A program made the position numbers and the translations under genes. From Nibribacter roseus (GTDB taxonomy: Bacteria; Bacteroidota; Bacteroidia; Cytophagales; Hymenobacteraceae): a stretch of 64,000 bases of DNA. The stretch covers positions 124,001 to 188,000 of the forward strand of contig NZ_JBHSYQ010000001.1 in assembly GCF_042662225.1 (NCBI RefSeq). Direction: 5' to 3'. Below are positions 1 through 8,534 of the stretch, piece after piece (the first letter of the stretch is position 1; each line of letters opens with the position of its first letter). A model generated the notes under the pieces. The model was not told where the DNA came from. It saw only the letters and a list, made by a program, of their open reading frames with translations, and ran no database searches.

Positions 1-24
1 GGCTTTATCTGTGTAATTTTGAAT

Positions 25-2349
25 ATGGAGTTTTCAAAAGTAATATCCAGACTGGTTTTATTGTGGAGCATGGCCGTTACAGTTGTTGCCCAGGCTCAAA
101 CAACTTCCATGGCCATTGGGTCTTGGCAAATTCATGTGCCTAACCAGCAGGCCGTGGCAATCACAGAAACTCCCACTTCTATTTACACAGCCACTGAAGG
201 CGGCCTTTTCCGCTTTTTAAAACAAGAGAACACCCTCCAGACCCTTTCTAGAATTGACGGATTCTCTGACATGGGAATCAAGTCGCTAAAATATGACCCC
301 TTTTCCCAAACATTGGTAGTGGTGTACAAGAATACCAATCTTGACCTGGTGCAAAACGGCAGGGTGATCAATTTGACCGAATTGCTGCGGAAGTCAATGC
401 CAGGGGAAAAAAAGGCTTTTCACCTGTACACCCACAACAAACGCGCATACCTTTCTACTTCCTTTGGTTTGGTGGTGATAGATTTGGTGAAGCATGAGAT
501 AAAAGATACTTACAGCAACCTTGGCCCGCAGGGGCAACTGGTACAGGTTCATGCCTCTACCGTACTCAACGACAGCCTTTACATTGCTACTTCACAAGGT
601 TTGATGGGAGCCAGTCTGTCAAATGCCAATTTGCTTGATTTCAGGAGCTGGCGTCGCTTTGGTCCGGCAGATGGCCTGCCACAAGTAAATTCTGCTGAAG
701 CATATATGACCATTGCTGCTTTTAATGGCGATGTATATGCCGGTGTAAATAACAGCGGGTTGTACCGATATACCGGAATGCGGTGGGAGCAGGCTGCCCT
801 CTCTACCCAGCAAAATGAGTTTAGGGCAATGGAAACCAACGGTAACAGATTAGTGATCACTGGCCCAGATGAGCTGTTTGAAGTGACTGCCGCCGGTCAG
901 GTAAGAAGCGTAGTAGACGAATTGTTACAAGATCTAGCAATGGCCATCCCTGCAGAAGGCACCAGCCTCTGGGCTGCCAGTCAGGTAAATGGGTTAGTTA
1001 GAGTTACAGGTAATTCAGTAGAAGCATTTGCTCCAAATGGCCCGGGGTATGTAGATGCTTTCAGAGTGTATGTAGAGCCAAGCCGGTATACCATATTAGC
1101 GGGGGGGTACAATCAGTCTTATCGTGAGACCGGGTCCAGCAGGGGTTTTTATCAGTTCCAAAATGGTCAATGGGAAAGCTTTCACCGCCTAAGCGGAGGG
1201 CAGATGCCTAATAATATGCGTGATTTCGTTGATGCTGCCAGAAACCCGGTAACCGGTAAATTTTATCTGGCCAGTTATGGCGGCGGGTTGCTAGAGTTTA
1301 ATGGACTGGAGGAAGTAAAGTTATACAATCATTTGAACAGCCCACTGGTTTCCTCTTTGCCAGATGAGCCAGTTGCTGGAGATTATGTACGGGTAACCAG
1401 CCTTGCAGCAGATGACGAAGGAAGTTTATGGGTGGTAAACCGAAACAGAGCTATCAATAAACCTGGTTTGTTTGAGTTGAAGCCAGACGGTACATGGGTG
1501 TCATATAACATACCTTATCTGCCAGGTACCAGTGGGGGAACCAACTTTGATCAAATTCTTATTGATGAATTAGGATATAAGTGGCTTTCCATCAGTAACA
1601 ATGCCAACCCATCCGGAATAGTAGTGTATGACAGTGAAGGCAGAAAGTTTAAGTATATAGGGGCAGCAGAAGGCTTGCCAAATGCTCAGGTGTACAGCAT
1701 GGCTCTGGATCAGAACGGTGAGGTTTGGGTAGGAACTGGTAGTGGAGTAGCTGTTTTCTCCAGCTCTGCTGATGTTTTCTCTTCTTCTTTTGCAGGCGCA
1801 TATTTGCCTATTTATGAAAGAAGGCCCCTGCTGGATGGACAGATTGTGAGAAGCATAGCTGTTGATGCAGGCAACCGCAAATGGATAGGAACAGACACAG
1901 GCCTATGGCTGTTTAATGAAACTGGGGAGGAGTTAATTCATTCGTTCACTACCAAGAATAGCCCTTTACCATCAGATAAAATCAATGACATAGGAATAAA
2001 CAATTCTAATGGAGATGTAGTCATAGCAACTGGTGCCGGTGTGGCCATTTACAGAAGCGCAGCAACACTTTCAGAGGTGGTTAACAAAGATTGCCTGCAG
2101 GTGTTTCCTAACCCAGTGCGTGCAGGCTATACGGGTTCTATTGGCATCAACGGATTGCCTAACAACGGCTGGGTAAAGATTACCGATACAGCCGGATTAT
2201 TGGTTTTTGAAGGTAAAGCCAACGGAGGCACCTTCGCTTGGAATGGGCGTGACTACAATGGGAACAAAGCTAAGCCGGGCGTGTATGTGGTAATGGCTAC
2301 CTCAGCTGACGGCTCCCAAACCTGTACGGCTAAAGTTGCCGTACAATAG
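25..2349 (+). CDS. porZ: PorZ-like T9SS protein: two-component-type beta-propeller plus C-terminal sorting domain
   Basis: Secreted protein of about 774 residues. A signal peptide (basic start, hydrophobic core, cleavage near VAQAQ) is followed by two-component-regulator-type propeller repeats such as IYTATEGGLFRF, LYIATSQGLMGA, VWVGTGSGVAVFS and KWIGTDTGLWLFN. A sorting-type C-terminal domain begins near residue 690 (CLQVFPNPVRAGY). This is the PorZ layout; in Porphyromonas gingivalis PorZ is a surface component of the type IX secretion attachment complex that delivers anionic LPS to the sortase. A location directly upstream of recO is, as I recall, common for this family in Bacteroidota. 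The ATG at 25 is preferred over the TTG at 19 because it gives a normal signal peptide. A TAATTTTG box at 14-21 ends only 3 bases before this ATG, so the true promoter may lie outside the window. Confidence 0.8.
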   Translation: MEFSKVISRLVLLWSMAVTVVAQAQTTSMAIGSWQIHVPNQQAVAITETPTSIYTATEGGLFRFLKQENTLQTLSRIDGFSDMGIKSLKYDPFSQTLVVVYKNTNLDLVQNGRVINLTELLRKSMPGEKKAFHLYTHNKRAYLSTSFGLVVIDLVKHEIKDTYSNLGPQGQLVQVHASTVLNDSLYIATSQGLMGASLSNANLLDFRSWRRFGPADGLPQVNSAEAYMTIAAFNGDVYAGVNNSGLYRYTGMRWEQAALSTQQNEFRAMETNGNRLVITGPDELFEVTAAGQVRSVVDELLQDLAMAIPAEGTSLWAASQVNGLVRVTGNSVEAFAPNGPGYVDAFRVYVEPSRYTILAGGYNQSYRETGSSRGFYQFQNGQWESFHRLSGGQMPNNMRDFVDAARNPVTGKFYLASYGGGLLEFNGLEEVKLYNHLNSPLVSSLPDEPVAGDYVRVTSLAADDEGSLWVVNRNRAINKPGLFELKPDGTWVSYNIPYLPGTSGGTNFDQILIDELGYKWLSISNNANPSGIVVYDSEGRKFKYIGAAEGLPNAQVYSMALDQNGEVWVGTGSGVAVFSSSADVFSSSFAGAYLPIYERRPLLDGQIVRSIAVDAGNRKWIGTDTGLWLFNETGEELIHSFTTKNSPLPSDKINDIGINNSNGDVVIATGAGVAIYRSAATLSEVVNKDCLQVFPNPVRAGYTGSIGINGLPNNGWVKITDTAGLLVFEGKANGGTFAWNGRDYNGNKAKPGVYVVMATSADGSQTCTAKVAVQ

Positions 2350-2414
2350 TCCTGCACCTAATGGGTGCTATATCTGCTGTGCTTCACTAAATTTCAGGAA
2401 ATAAACCTGACTGT

Positions 2415-3125
2415 ATGCTGGTAAAAACCCGTGGCATCGTCCTGAACTTCATTAAGTTTAGAGAGTCTTCTATCATAGTACGCATTTACACCGAAGAGCT
2501 GGGGCTGCAGAGCTACGTGGTCAATAGCGTGCGCAAAAAAGGCAGCGCCTCAAGAATAGCCTTGTTTCAGCCTTTTACTTTGCTTGAAATGGTGGTGTAT
2601 CCATCCGGGAAGGGTGGCCTTACCCGCATCTCTGAGTATAAGTGCAGCTATCCTTTTTCATCTATACCCTATGATATCCGGAAGAGCAGTATGCTCCTGT
2701 TTCTGTCAGAGGTAGTGGCAAGGTCAGTAAAGGAGGAGGAAGAAAACAGGCCCTTGTTCAACTTCCTCTATGATGCTATGCTGTATTTTGACCAGCAGGA
2801 AAGTGATTTTGAAAACTTTCACCTGGTGTTTCTGGTGCAGCTGGCTAGCTATCTTGGGTTTGGGATTACCGCAGCAGAGGAAGTGATTAGTCAGGTGGCT
2901 TTTGAGGCAGGAGGTGTAAAAGTAATGGGGTCAAGCTTGATGCAACTGCAACAACTGGAGCCGTTTCTGCAAGATTTGCTGGCCAATGGTGAGCAAGTGC
3001 GGTTGCCCAACGGTAAGGCGCGCAGAGAACTGCTGCATTTACTGGTGAAGTATTTTCAGTTGCACGTGGGGCAATTGGGCGACATTAAATCGCTGACAGT
3101 GCTGTCAGAGGTGCTGAATGAATAG
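2415..3125 (+). CDS. recO: DNA repair protein RecO
   Basis: 236 residues, the usual RecO length. It begins with the family's OB-fold signature (MLVKTRGIVLNFIKFRESS, then IYTEELG), followed by a helical region with the Bacteroidota-type LVFLVQLASYLGFG segment. RecO binds single-stranded DNA and SSB and works with RecR to load RecA at gaps in RecF-pathway repair in the cytoplasm. The gene starts 65 bases after the porZ-like stop on the same strand, so the two may share a transcript. It ends at a strong shared terminator. The zinc-binding cysteines of some RecO proteins are not evident, as is common in this phylum. Confidence 0.9.
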   Translation: MLVKTRGIVLNFIKFRESSIIVRIYTEELGLQSYVVNSVRKKGSASRIALFQPFTLLEMVVYPSGKGGLTRISEYKCSYPFSSIPYDIRKSSMLLFLSEVVARSVKEEEENRPLFNFLYDAMLYFDQQESDFENFHLVFLVQLASYLGFGITAAEEVISQVAFEAGGVKVMGSSLMQLQQLEPFLQDLLANGEQVRLPNGKARRELLHLLVKYFQLHVGQLGDIKSLTVLSEVLNE

Positions 3126-3200
3126 CGCTGCTAACTGGTAAGAAGGTACGTGCAAAGCTATTCGTATTGCCAGAATGGCAAATTCTTACTAGTAAACCTC

Positions 3201-3246
3201 TGTAAAAGAAAAAGGCCTCTGTTTTGCAGAGGCCTTTTCTTTTACA
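3201..3246. terminator. Bidirectional rho-independent terminator between recO and the FKBP gene
   Basis: Long hairpin with arms around AAAGGCCTCTG and CAGAGGCCTTTT, a TTTT loop, one bulged A, and A/T tracts on both sides. It sits between converging genes and can serve both strands. Confidence 0.85.
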
Positions 3247-3257
3247 GCAGTGGTGCT

Positions 3258-3782
3258 TTAGAAGCTGATCAAATGTACTTCAAACATAATAGGGGAGTTG
3301 GGTGGAATAGCCTGGCCGCTGCCGTACAGGCCATACGCTAAGCGCGAGGGAATCAGCAACATGGCTTTTTCGCCTTTGCGCATCAGTTGAACTCCTTCAT
3401 CCCAGCCTGTTATTACCTGCTTCATGCCTAGCACAAACTTAAAAGTTTCTGCCCTGTCATAAGAAGAGTCAAATTTCCGGCTGTTCTGCACCAGTCTGCC
3501 TACATAATTTACCTCTACCTGATCGCCTTTCACAGGCCTAGCTCCAGTTCCCTCTTCTTGTATGACATAATACAAACCTGATGGGGTGCGGGTGTAGTCC
3601 GTAATGTTATGGGTTTCCAGGTACTGCAGAATTAATTCATCTTCCCATTTCGCCTGGGCGGCATGGTCAAAGTTGGCATAAGGGTCATACGGGTCTTTGT
3701 CCGCGCATGAACTAACCGTAAGTACGCAGCAAACTGCCAGTATCCATTGCCAAAAATTGCTTTTTCTTACTAACCGTTGCAT
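3258..3782 (-). CDS. FKBP-type peptidyl-prolyl isomerase lipoprotein (GldI-like)
   Basis: 174-residue lipoprotein with a lipobox LTVSSC (Cys26) after a short hydrophobic signal. One FKBP domain runs from about residue 66 to the end, with the hallmarks VEVNYVGRL, FDSSYDRAE, VITGWDEGVQLM and IPSRLAYG..IPPNSPIMFEV. It would catalyse proline cis-trans isomerisation in the periplasm during folding of exported proteins. It is the last gene of the minus-strand series nrnA > FKBP > FKBP, 25 bases behind its paralogue. In gliding Bacteroidota the motility lipoprotein GldI is an FKBP of this size; assignment to GldI is inferred from fold, size and lipid anchor only. Confidence 0.85.
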   Translation of the reverse strand: MQRLVRKSNFWQWILAVCCVLTVSSCADKDPYDPYANFDHAAQAKWEDELILQYLETHNITDYTRTPSGLYYVIQEEGTGARPVKGDQVEVNYVGRLVQNSRKFDSSYDRAETFKFVLGMKQVITGWDEGVQLMRKGEKAMLLIPSRLAYGLYGSGQAIPPNSPIMFEVHLISF

Positions 3783-3807
3783 GACAACTAAAATTTAAAT
3801 GAAATAA

Positions 3808-4758
3808 TTATTTAATGTCTACTAACTCCACGTCAAAGCGCAGAACAGAGTTAGCAGGAAGATCTGGGCCTTGTGCCATGGCACCGTAGCCTTGTGGCGA
3901 AGGAATCAACAAAATGCCTTTGCTGCCTTTGTTGAATTGCTTGATGCCTTCTTCCCAACCCTTGATTACTCTGTTTTGGCCAAGTGGGAATTCAATTGGC
4001 TGGCCACCGTTTCTCTCAGAAGAGTCAAACTCTTTTCCGCTCAACAGGGTGCCTTTGTATTTCACGCTCACCGTGTCACCGTCTTTGGCGTTAGCACCGG
4101 TACCAGGCTGAGTGATTACATAGTAAATGCCAGACTCGGTTTTCTTAGCATCAAGTTTGTTTTCTTTGATGTACTCCTGAATCTTCTTGTCATCTTCAGG
4201 GCCTTGCTTGGCAGAACGGGCTTCCATTTCCTTTTGGCGGCGCTCCATCAACTTCGGATAGTCAGCCATTGCTTCTTCCTCAGTCTGCAGGTTAGTTGAT
4301 TTCACGAAGAAGGTCAGGAAGCTGCCTTTCTCAATGAACGGAGGCAATGGAGTATTGAAAGTTTTGGCAAATAGAGTGTCGGCGTTGATTTTAAAAACGG
4401 CGCTGTCTCCTTCGTTCAACATCAAGAAAGCTTCTTCAATGCTGCCTTTGTTAGGCGACTCCATTAATTTGATCTGAATTGGCATGGCGTTCTCACGGGT
4501 GCTGAACAACAAAGAGTCTTTGTTGTTGCGGTACTCCATTTCAAAGCTCATGATTTTACCAATCTTCTCTTTGTAAGCGGCAGAATCAACTTTGGTTGGG
4601 TCCTTCAGTTCGTATTTACCTTCTGCGTTTTGGGCGTATAGTTTATACTCCAACCCAGATGGAGCTTTTACAAATTCATCTTTGCCCAAATTTTTGCAAG
4701 CAGATGAAAACAAGACTGCTGCCAGAGCCGGCACCAGGTAAAGAGATTTCTTAAACAT
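3808..4758 (-). CDS. Two-domain FKBP-type peptidyl-prolyl isomerase lipoprotein
   Basis: 316 residues with lipobox FSSAC (Cys21). The C-terminal half (about 200-316) is a canonical FKBP domain: VSVKYKGTLL, FDSSERNGG, VIKGWEEGIKQF, LIPSPQGYGAMA and LPANSVLRFDVEL. The N-terminal half (about 35-145) has the same length and spacing but lacks most catalytic-pocket signatures, so it reads as a degenerate FKBP or chaperone-like domain. A charged linker joins them (about 155-200). It lies 31 bases downstream of nrnA and 25 upstream of a single-domain paralogue, which suggests an operon and local duplication. The role is inferred as periplasmic or outer-membrane-associated folding. Confidence 0.85.
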   Translation of the reverse strand: MFKKSLYLVPALAAVLFSSACKNLGKDEFVKAPSGLEYKLYAQNAEGKYELKDPTKVDSAAYKEKIGKIMSFEMEYRNNKDSLLFSTRENAMPIQIKLMESPNKGSIEEAFLMLNEGDSAVFKINADTLFAKTFNTPLPPFIEKGSFLTFFVKSTNLQTEEEAMADYPKLMERRQKEMEARSAKQGPEDDKKIQEYIKENKLDAKKTESGIYYVITQPGTGANAKDGDTVSVKYKGTLLSGKEFDSSERNGGQPIEFPLGQNRVIKGWEEGIKQFNKGSKGILLIPSPQGYGAMAQGPDLPANSVLRFDVELVDIK

Positions 4759-4789
4759 TGGTTTTAAATTAAAATAAAGTCTTAAAGGG

Positions 4790-5800
4790 TTATTGTGCTA
4801 ATTGTTCTTTGTATAGCGGTAATAGGTTCACAAATTTTTCAACGGTTTCGTTCAGTGAAACATGAGAGATTCCGCCAGCTGCATTTTTGTGGCCTCCGCC
4901 GTTAAAATGCTGACGAGCAAACTCATTTACTGAAATATCACCTACTGACCGGAAAGAAATCTTCACGGCCTCAGTGCGGTCAATAAAGAGGGCGGCAAAG
5001 CGAACCCCCTCAATAGAAAGTGCAAAATTCACCAAGCCTTCGGTATCGCCGGTTTGGGAGTTGTATTCTTTCAGCTCCTCTGCCGTAACGGAGATAAATG
5101 CGGTGTTGTATTCCCGTACCACGGTTAGTTTGTCTTTGAGCACGTAGCCCAAAAACCGTAATCTGGTCTCAGAATAACTGTCATAGATGTTGCGGTGCAC
5201 TTTGCAGATGTCTATGCCCGTTTGCAACAACTCGGCAATGATCAAATGCACATTGCGGGTGGTGCTGGCGTGGCGGAAAGATCCGGTATCAGTGACAATG
5301 CCCGCATATAGGCATTCTCCTATGGGAATATCTATGAGTTTTTCATCGCCTAAATCACGGATCACCTCAAACACCAATTCAGCAGTGGCTGCGGCGCTAG
5401 TGTCAGAGAACATGATATCGGCGAAAGTGTCTGGCTGTAGGTGGTGGTCAATGAGTACTTTGGTGGCAGTTGCCTTCTCAATGTAGGCGCCTAACTCATT
5501 GATGCGGCCAAGGTGGTTAAAGTCAAGGCAGAAGATCACGTCTGCTTCTTGAATGATTGCCTGAGCCTGCTTGTCTACCTTAGGGCTATACACCAATACC
5601 TCATCGTTCCCGCTCATCCAGTTCAGGAAGGACGGGTAATCTGAAGGGGTGATAACCTGCACTTGGTGCCCTTTTTTCTTAAGGTAGCCGGATAAGCCTA
5701 ACGATGACCCTAACGCATCAGCATCTGGTTTGTGATGCGTGGTAATCATGACTTTTTTAGGAGTGGCCAGGAGCTCCTTTAGCGCTTCAATTTGCTGCAT
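4790..5800 (-). CDS. nrnA: DHH/DHHA1 phosphoesterase, NrnA-type nanoRNase / pAp phosphatase
   Basis: 336 residues from the ATG at 5798-5800. A longer reading begins with a TTG at 5845, but the ATG puts the family N-terminus in the normal place. Motifs: THHKPDADALGS (residues 21-32), CLDFNHLGR (91-99), the DHH triad in VLIDHHL (118-120) and the DHHA1 motif GGGHKNAAGG near 311. These coordinate the two metal ions that hydrolyse 2-5 nt RNAs and 3'-phosphoadenosine 5'-phosphate in the cytoplasm. It is the first gene of a probable operon with two FKBP lipoproteins and is transcribed divergently from ndk. Confidence 0.9.
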   Translation of the reverse strand: MQQIEALKELLATPKKVMITTHHKPDADALGSSLGLSGYLKKKGHQVQVITPSDYPSFLNWMSGNDEVLVYSPKVDKQAQAIIQEADVIFCLDFNHLGRINELGAYIEKATATKVLIDHHLQPDTFADIMFSDTSAAATAELVFEVIRDLGDEKLIDIPIGECLYAGIVTDTGSFRHASTTRNVHLIIAELLQTGIDICKVHRNIYDSYSETRLRFLGYVLKDKLTVVREYNTAFISVTAEELKEYNSQTGDTEGLVNFALSIEGVRFAALFIDRTEAVKISFRSVGDISVNEFARQHFNGGGHKNAAGGISHVSLNETVEKFVNLLPLYKEQLAQ

Positions 5801-5944
5801 TGTATACTCTAAGTCCGCCTGAAAAACAGCGGGTACAAGATGCAAAATTCTAAAGAATTAAGGTACAAAACAAATTAATTCAGAGCCTTGGCCATACCGC
5901 TCCGGATTTTTGACGTAGACAATGGGTTTTGGCCCAAACTGTAT

Positions 5945-5952
5945 TAATTTTG
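5945..5952 (+). promoter_or_regulatory. Bacteroidota -7 box for ndk
   Basis: TAATTTTG exactly matches the TAnnTTTG consensus and lies 40 bases before the ndk ATG. No TTG is present at the preferred 17-23 base spacing; the nearest is 13 bases upstream, so the -33 element is weak. Confidence 0.45.
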
Positions 5953-5992
5953 CGGGCACAAGTTCAAACTTATACCTATAAAAAGAAGAAAA

Positions 5993-6412
5993 ATGGCTGG
6001 AAACGTAACGTTCACCATGATCAAACCAGATGCCGTGAAAGACAACCACATTGGCGGTATCACTAAAATGATGGAAGAAGCTGGCTTTAGAGTGGTAGCC
6101 ATGAAAAAGACCCGTCTTTCAGAAGAGCGTGCCGGTAAATTCTACGAGGTGCACAAAGAGCGTCCGTTTTACGGCGATTTAGTTAACTACATGAGTTCAG
6201 GGCCTATTGTAGCCATGATTCTGGAGAAAGACAATGCCGTATTAGATTTCCGCAAGTTGATTGGCGCCACCAACCCAGCCCAGGCCGAGGAAGGAACCAT
6301 CCGGAAAATCTATGCCAAGTCTGTTGAGGCCAACGCCGTGCACGGTTCAGACTCAGATGAGAACGCCCAGATTGAAGGAGACTTCTTCTTTAGCGCTGAC
6401 GAGCGTTTCTAA
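5993..6412 (+). CDS. ndk: Nucleoside diphosphate kinase
   Basis: 139 residues, the standard length. TFTMIKPDAV at the start, the Kpn-loop region (GPIVAMIL), GATNPAQAEEGTIR for nucleotide binding and the phospho-acceptor His117 in NAVHGSDS are all present. It moves the gamma-phosphate of ATP to nucleoside diphosphates through a phosphohistidine intermediate, balancing NTP and dNTP pools. The gene is monocistronic: its own -7 box is upstream, and a GNRA-loop terminator follows the stop at once. The divergent nrnA neighbour is also a nucleotide-metabolism enzyme. Confidence 0.97.
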   Translation: MAGNVTFTMIKPDAVKDNHIGGITKMMEEAGFRVVAMKKTRLSEERAGKFYEVHKERPFYGDLVNYMSSGPIVAMILEKDNAVLDFRKLIGATNPAQAEEGTIRKIYAKSVEANAVHGSDSDENAQIEGDFFFSADERF

Positions 6413-6440
6413 GCTCTTTTTTAGAAAATAAGCCAAAAAC
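6405..6440. repeat. Dispersed 36-bp inverted repeat, copy 1
   Basis: Degenerate left arm GTTTCTAAGCTCTTTT and right arm AAAATAAGCCAAAAAC. It overlaps the ndk stop codon and runs into the terminator stem. Confidence 0.5.
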
Positions 6441-6471
6441 GCCCCGCCGCAAGGTGGGGCGTTTTGTTTTT
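6438..6471 (+). terminator. ndk rho-independent terminator
   Basis: Stem CGCCCCGCC / GGTGGGGCG (one G-T pair) with a GCAA tetraloop, followed by a T-rich run. Confidence 0.9.
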
Positions 6472-6551
6472 GTAAGAAAAAGAATGCCCAGCTGTAGACA
6501 GTTTTTCTTATCTTGATAATCAATTTCAAGTGTTACTTCTGTGGTTTGTGC

Positions 6552-7457
6552 ATGCATAAAAGGATTCTGATACTCATCTTCTGGCTCCTCAGTTCCTTTC
6601 ATACTACAACTGGAAGGCAACTGCCTAACCCTGCGTGGGAACAGGTTCGGCTGAAGGCTGACTTTTTGAAACAGCACCGGGTAAAAGTGCAGCGAAAATA
6701 TGTAAGCCTGCCTGGCCTCATTAAAATGAGGCCTTACCATTTAGAGAAAGAAACTACAGTTGATACCCTTGGCAGAATTGTAAAACATAAGGCTTATAGG
6801 TATTCGAGTTCTTTATTTGACAATCTTTCAGCCGTAACACATGAAAGCTTCGAGTACGATGCGCGGGGTTATTTAATTTCTTACCTCCAAAGCTATTTGG
6901 TGGAACACCAAAACTATGATAATTATTCTTCCAAAGTAGCTGAGATTTGGTATGGGTATGACAGCCTTGGTTGGGTAAAATTTGCAAGCTATGTCTATCC
7001 AAGTAGACTGGTCAAGCATATGTCAGATACTTTAAGGGTACAAAATCCTCATGTAAATAAAATGCTCAGTTTGTTTGTGGTTCCTGGCGAAGGTATGGGT
7101 GTAGCTGAAACATCTACAAGCATAGGCTCGAATGATCCGTCTACAAATGAATACGTCCATCAGACAGTAGATAATTATGGTAGATTCATTATAGAGAGGG
7201 GCATCGTTTTGGACAATGGAAAGCAGGTGAGGCAAATAGTTCAGGCCTCTGCCTATCAGGGTAATGTGACCACCACTAATTTTCAGTATAACTCAGAGGG
7301 GCTAGTGTCAGAACAGGAGGTTGTAGACAAGGATGGAAGAAGGTTGAAGAAAATTTTATTTAAATACCACACCAATGGATTGGTGCACATGATTTCAACC
7401 TATGGTAAAAATAAGCAGCTTGTTAAAAAAGAAAAATACGAGTACGAATATTATTGA
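6552..7457 (+). CDS. Unknown secreted protein with YD/RHS-like texture
   Basis: 301 residues from the ATG at 6552; a TTG at 6513 would add 13 poorly placed residues before the signal peptide. The N-terminus (MHKRILILIFWLLSSF) is a clear export signal. The body has loosely repeating strands such as FEYDARGYLISYL, WYGYDSLGWVKFA, FQYNSEGLVSEQE and FKYHTNGLVHMIS, each with a Y-x(2-4)-G-x-(V/L) core. That pattern resembles RHS/YD-type beta-strand repeats but is far too short for an Rhs shell. No catalytic motif is visible. It stands alone between ndk and the DUF1684-TonB fusion; function unknown. Confidence 0.6.
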   Translation: MHKRILILIFWLLSSFHTTTGRQLPNPAWEQVRLKADFLKQHRVKVQRKYVSLPGLIKMRPYHLEKETTVDTLGRIVKHKAYRYSSSLFDNLSAVTHESFEYDARGYLISYLQSYLVEHQNYDNYSSKVAEIWYGYDSLGWVKFASYVYPSRLVKHMSDTLRVQNPHVNKMLSLFVVPGEGMGVAETSTSIGSNDPSTNEYVHQTVDNYGRFIIERGIVLDNGKQVRQIVQASAYQGNVTTTNFQYNSEGLVSEQEVVDKDGRRLKKILFKYHTNGLVHMISTYGKNKQLVKKEKYEYEYY

Positions 7458-7577
7458 AACAGGTATTCCCCAATCACTATTGAAGTATGTAAAAGAAACG
7501 GTAAGTGCATAAATTGCTTCTAAGTAGTTGCTATTGCTTCTGGCAAATGAGGAAGTGGAGTTGAAATAATTAATAAG

Positions 7578-8534
7578 ATGAACATAAAGAAACTGCTGGT
7601 GGGCCTGACCTGCTGCCTTCTTCCTGTTTTGGCTCAAGGTCAAAATAATTTGGACACGCAATACATGGCAGACATAGCCCGGCACCGCGCCAGCGAAGAC
7701 AGCCTGTTCAAATACGGTGAAAAATCACCGCTGCCGGCAGAGGTAAGAGCCTCTTTTGCTGGTTTAGATTACTTTCCGGTAGATACTGCCTACCGGGTGA
7801 AGGCTAGGTTTGTGCACACCCCGCAGGAAACTATTTTCAAGATGGCCACTACCACCGGCCGTTTGCCTGAGTACCTGAAATATGGAGAGTTGCACTTTGC
7901 TCTGCAGGGTCAGCTACTCAAGCTGAACGTGTACCAGAACCAGGAGCTGATCAGGCAACCTAAGTACATGAACTGTCTGTTCATCCCCTTCACAGATGCT
8001 ACCACAGGGCATGAAACCTATGCTACCGGCCGTTACCTTGACTTTACCATACCCATGGGCGCCGACACCGTTTGGATCGATTTCAACAAAGCCTACAACC
8101 CTTACTGTGCCTACAGCCCCGCCTATTCCTGCCCCATTCCTCCAAAAGAGAATAAACTGCCGGTGCGGGTTGAGGCAGGGGTGAAGACGTTTGAGAAGTT
8201 GGGAAATGAAAAAAGCAAAGTAGAACAGCCTGAAGAGGTGATGCCTGAATTTCCGGGCGGTGCGGCAGAAATGTTCAAGTTTATATCCAAGAAGTTCAGA
8301 GTGCCAAGAGAAGTTAAAAAGTTAGATTATTTTAAAGAAACAGTACAAACTACATTTATAATTACAGCCAAGGGGGAGTTAGAAGATGTAAGAGTTGTGA
8401 AGCCTGTCTCGCCAAGTATTGATGCTGAAGTGATAAGAGTAATAAAAAAGATGCCCCGTTGGAAGCCAGGATCGCAGAATGGAGTGCCCGTGCCTTTTAG
8501 ATACAACTTACCAATTTTTGTGGTTTGGAATTAA
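7578..8534 (+). CDS. DUF1684 - TonB C-terminal domain fusion protein
   Basis: 318 residues. A signal peptide (MNIKKLLVGLTCCLLPVLAQG) precedes an almost complete DUF1684 domain (about 45-205): LDYFPVDTAYRVKARF, GELHFALQGQ, TYATGRYLDF and the signature DFNKAYNPYCAYSPAYSCPI (about 175-195), then PPKENKLPV. After a short charged linker it continues in frame into a TonB C-terminal domain (about 215-318) with MPEFPGGAAEMFKFI, TFIITAKGELEDVRVV and MPRWKPGSQNGVPV. DUF1684 proteins usually end soon after the PPKENKL motif, so the fusion is unusual. There is no proline-rich spacer or N-terminal membrane anchor of a classical TonB, so this is more likely a periplasmic TonB_C-fold protein than an energy transducer. 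Function unknown. Confidence 0.8.
   Translation: MNIKKLLVGLTCCLLPVLAQGQNNLDTQYMADIARHRASEDSLFKYGEKSPLPAEVRASFAGLDYFPVDTAYRVKARFVHTPQETIFKMATTTGRLPEYLKYGELHFALQGQLLKLNVYQNQELIRQPKYMNCLFIPFTDATTGHETYATGRYLDFTIPMGADTVWIDFNKAYNPYCAYSPAYSCPIPPKENKLPVRVEAGVKTFEKLGNEKSKVEQPEEVMPEFPGGAAEMFKFISKKFRVPREVKKLDYFKETVQTTFIITAKGELEDVRVVKPVSPSIDAEVIRVIKKMPRWKPGSQNGVPVPFRYNLPIFVVWN

Noticed and set aside
3150..3341. 63-codon frame across the recO terminator
   Set aside because: It runs through the terminator hairpin and into the antisense of the FKBP gene.
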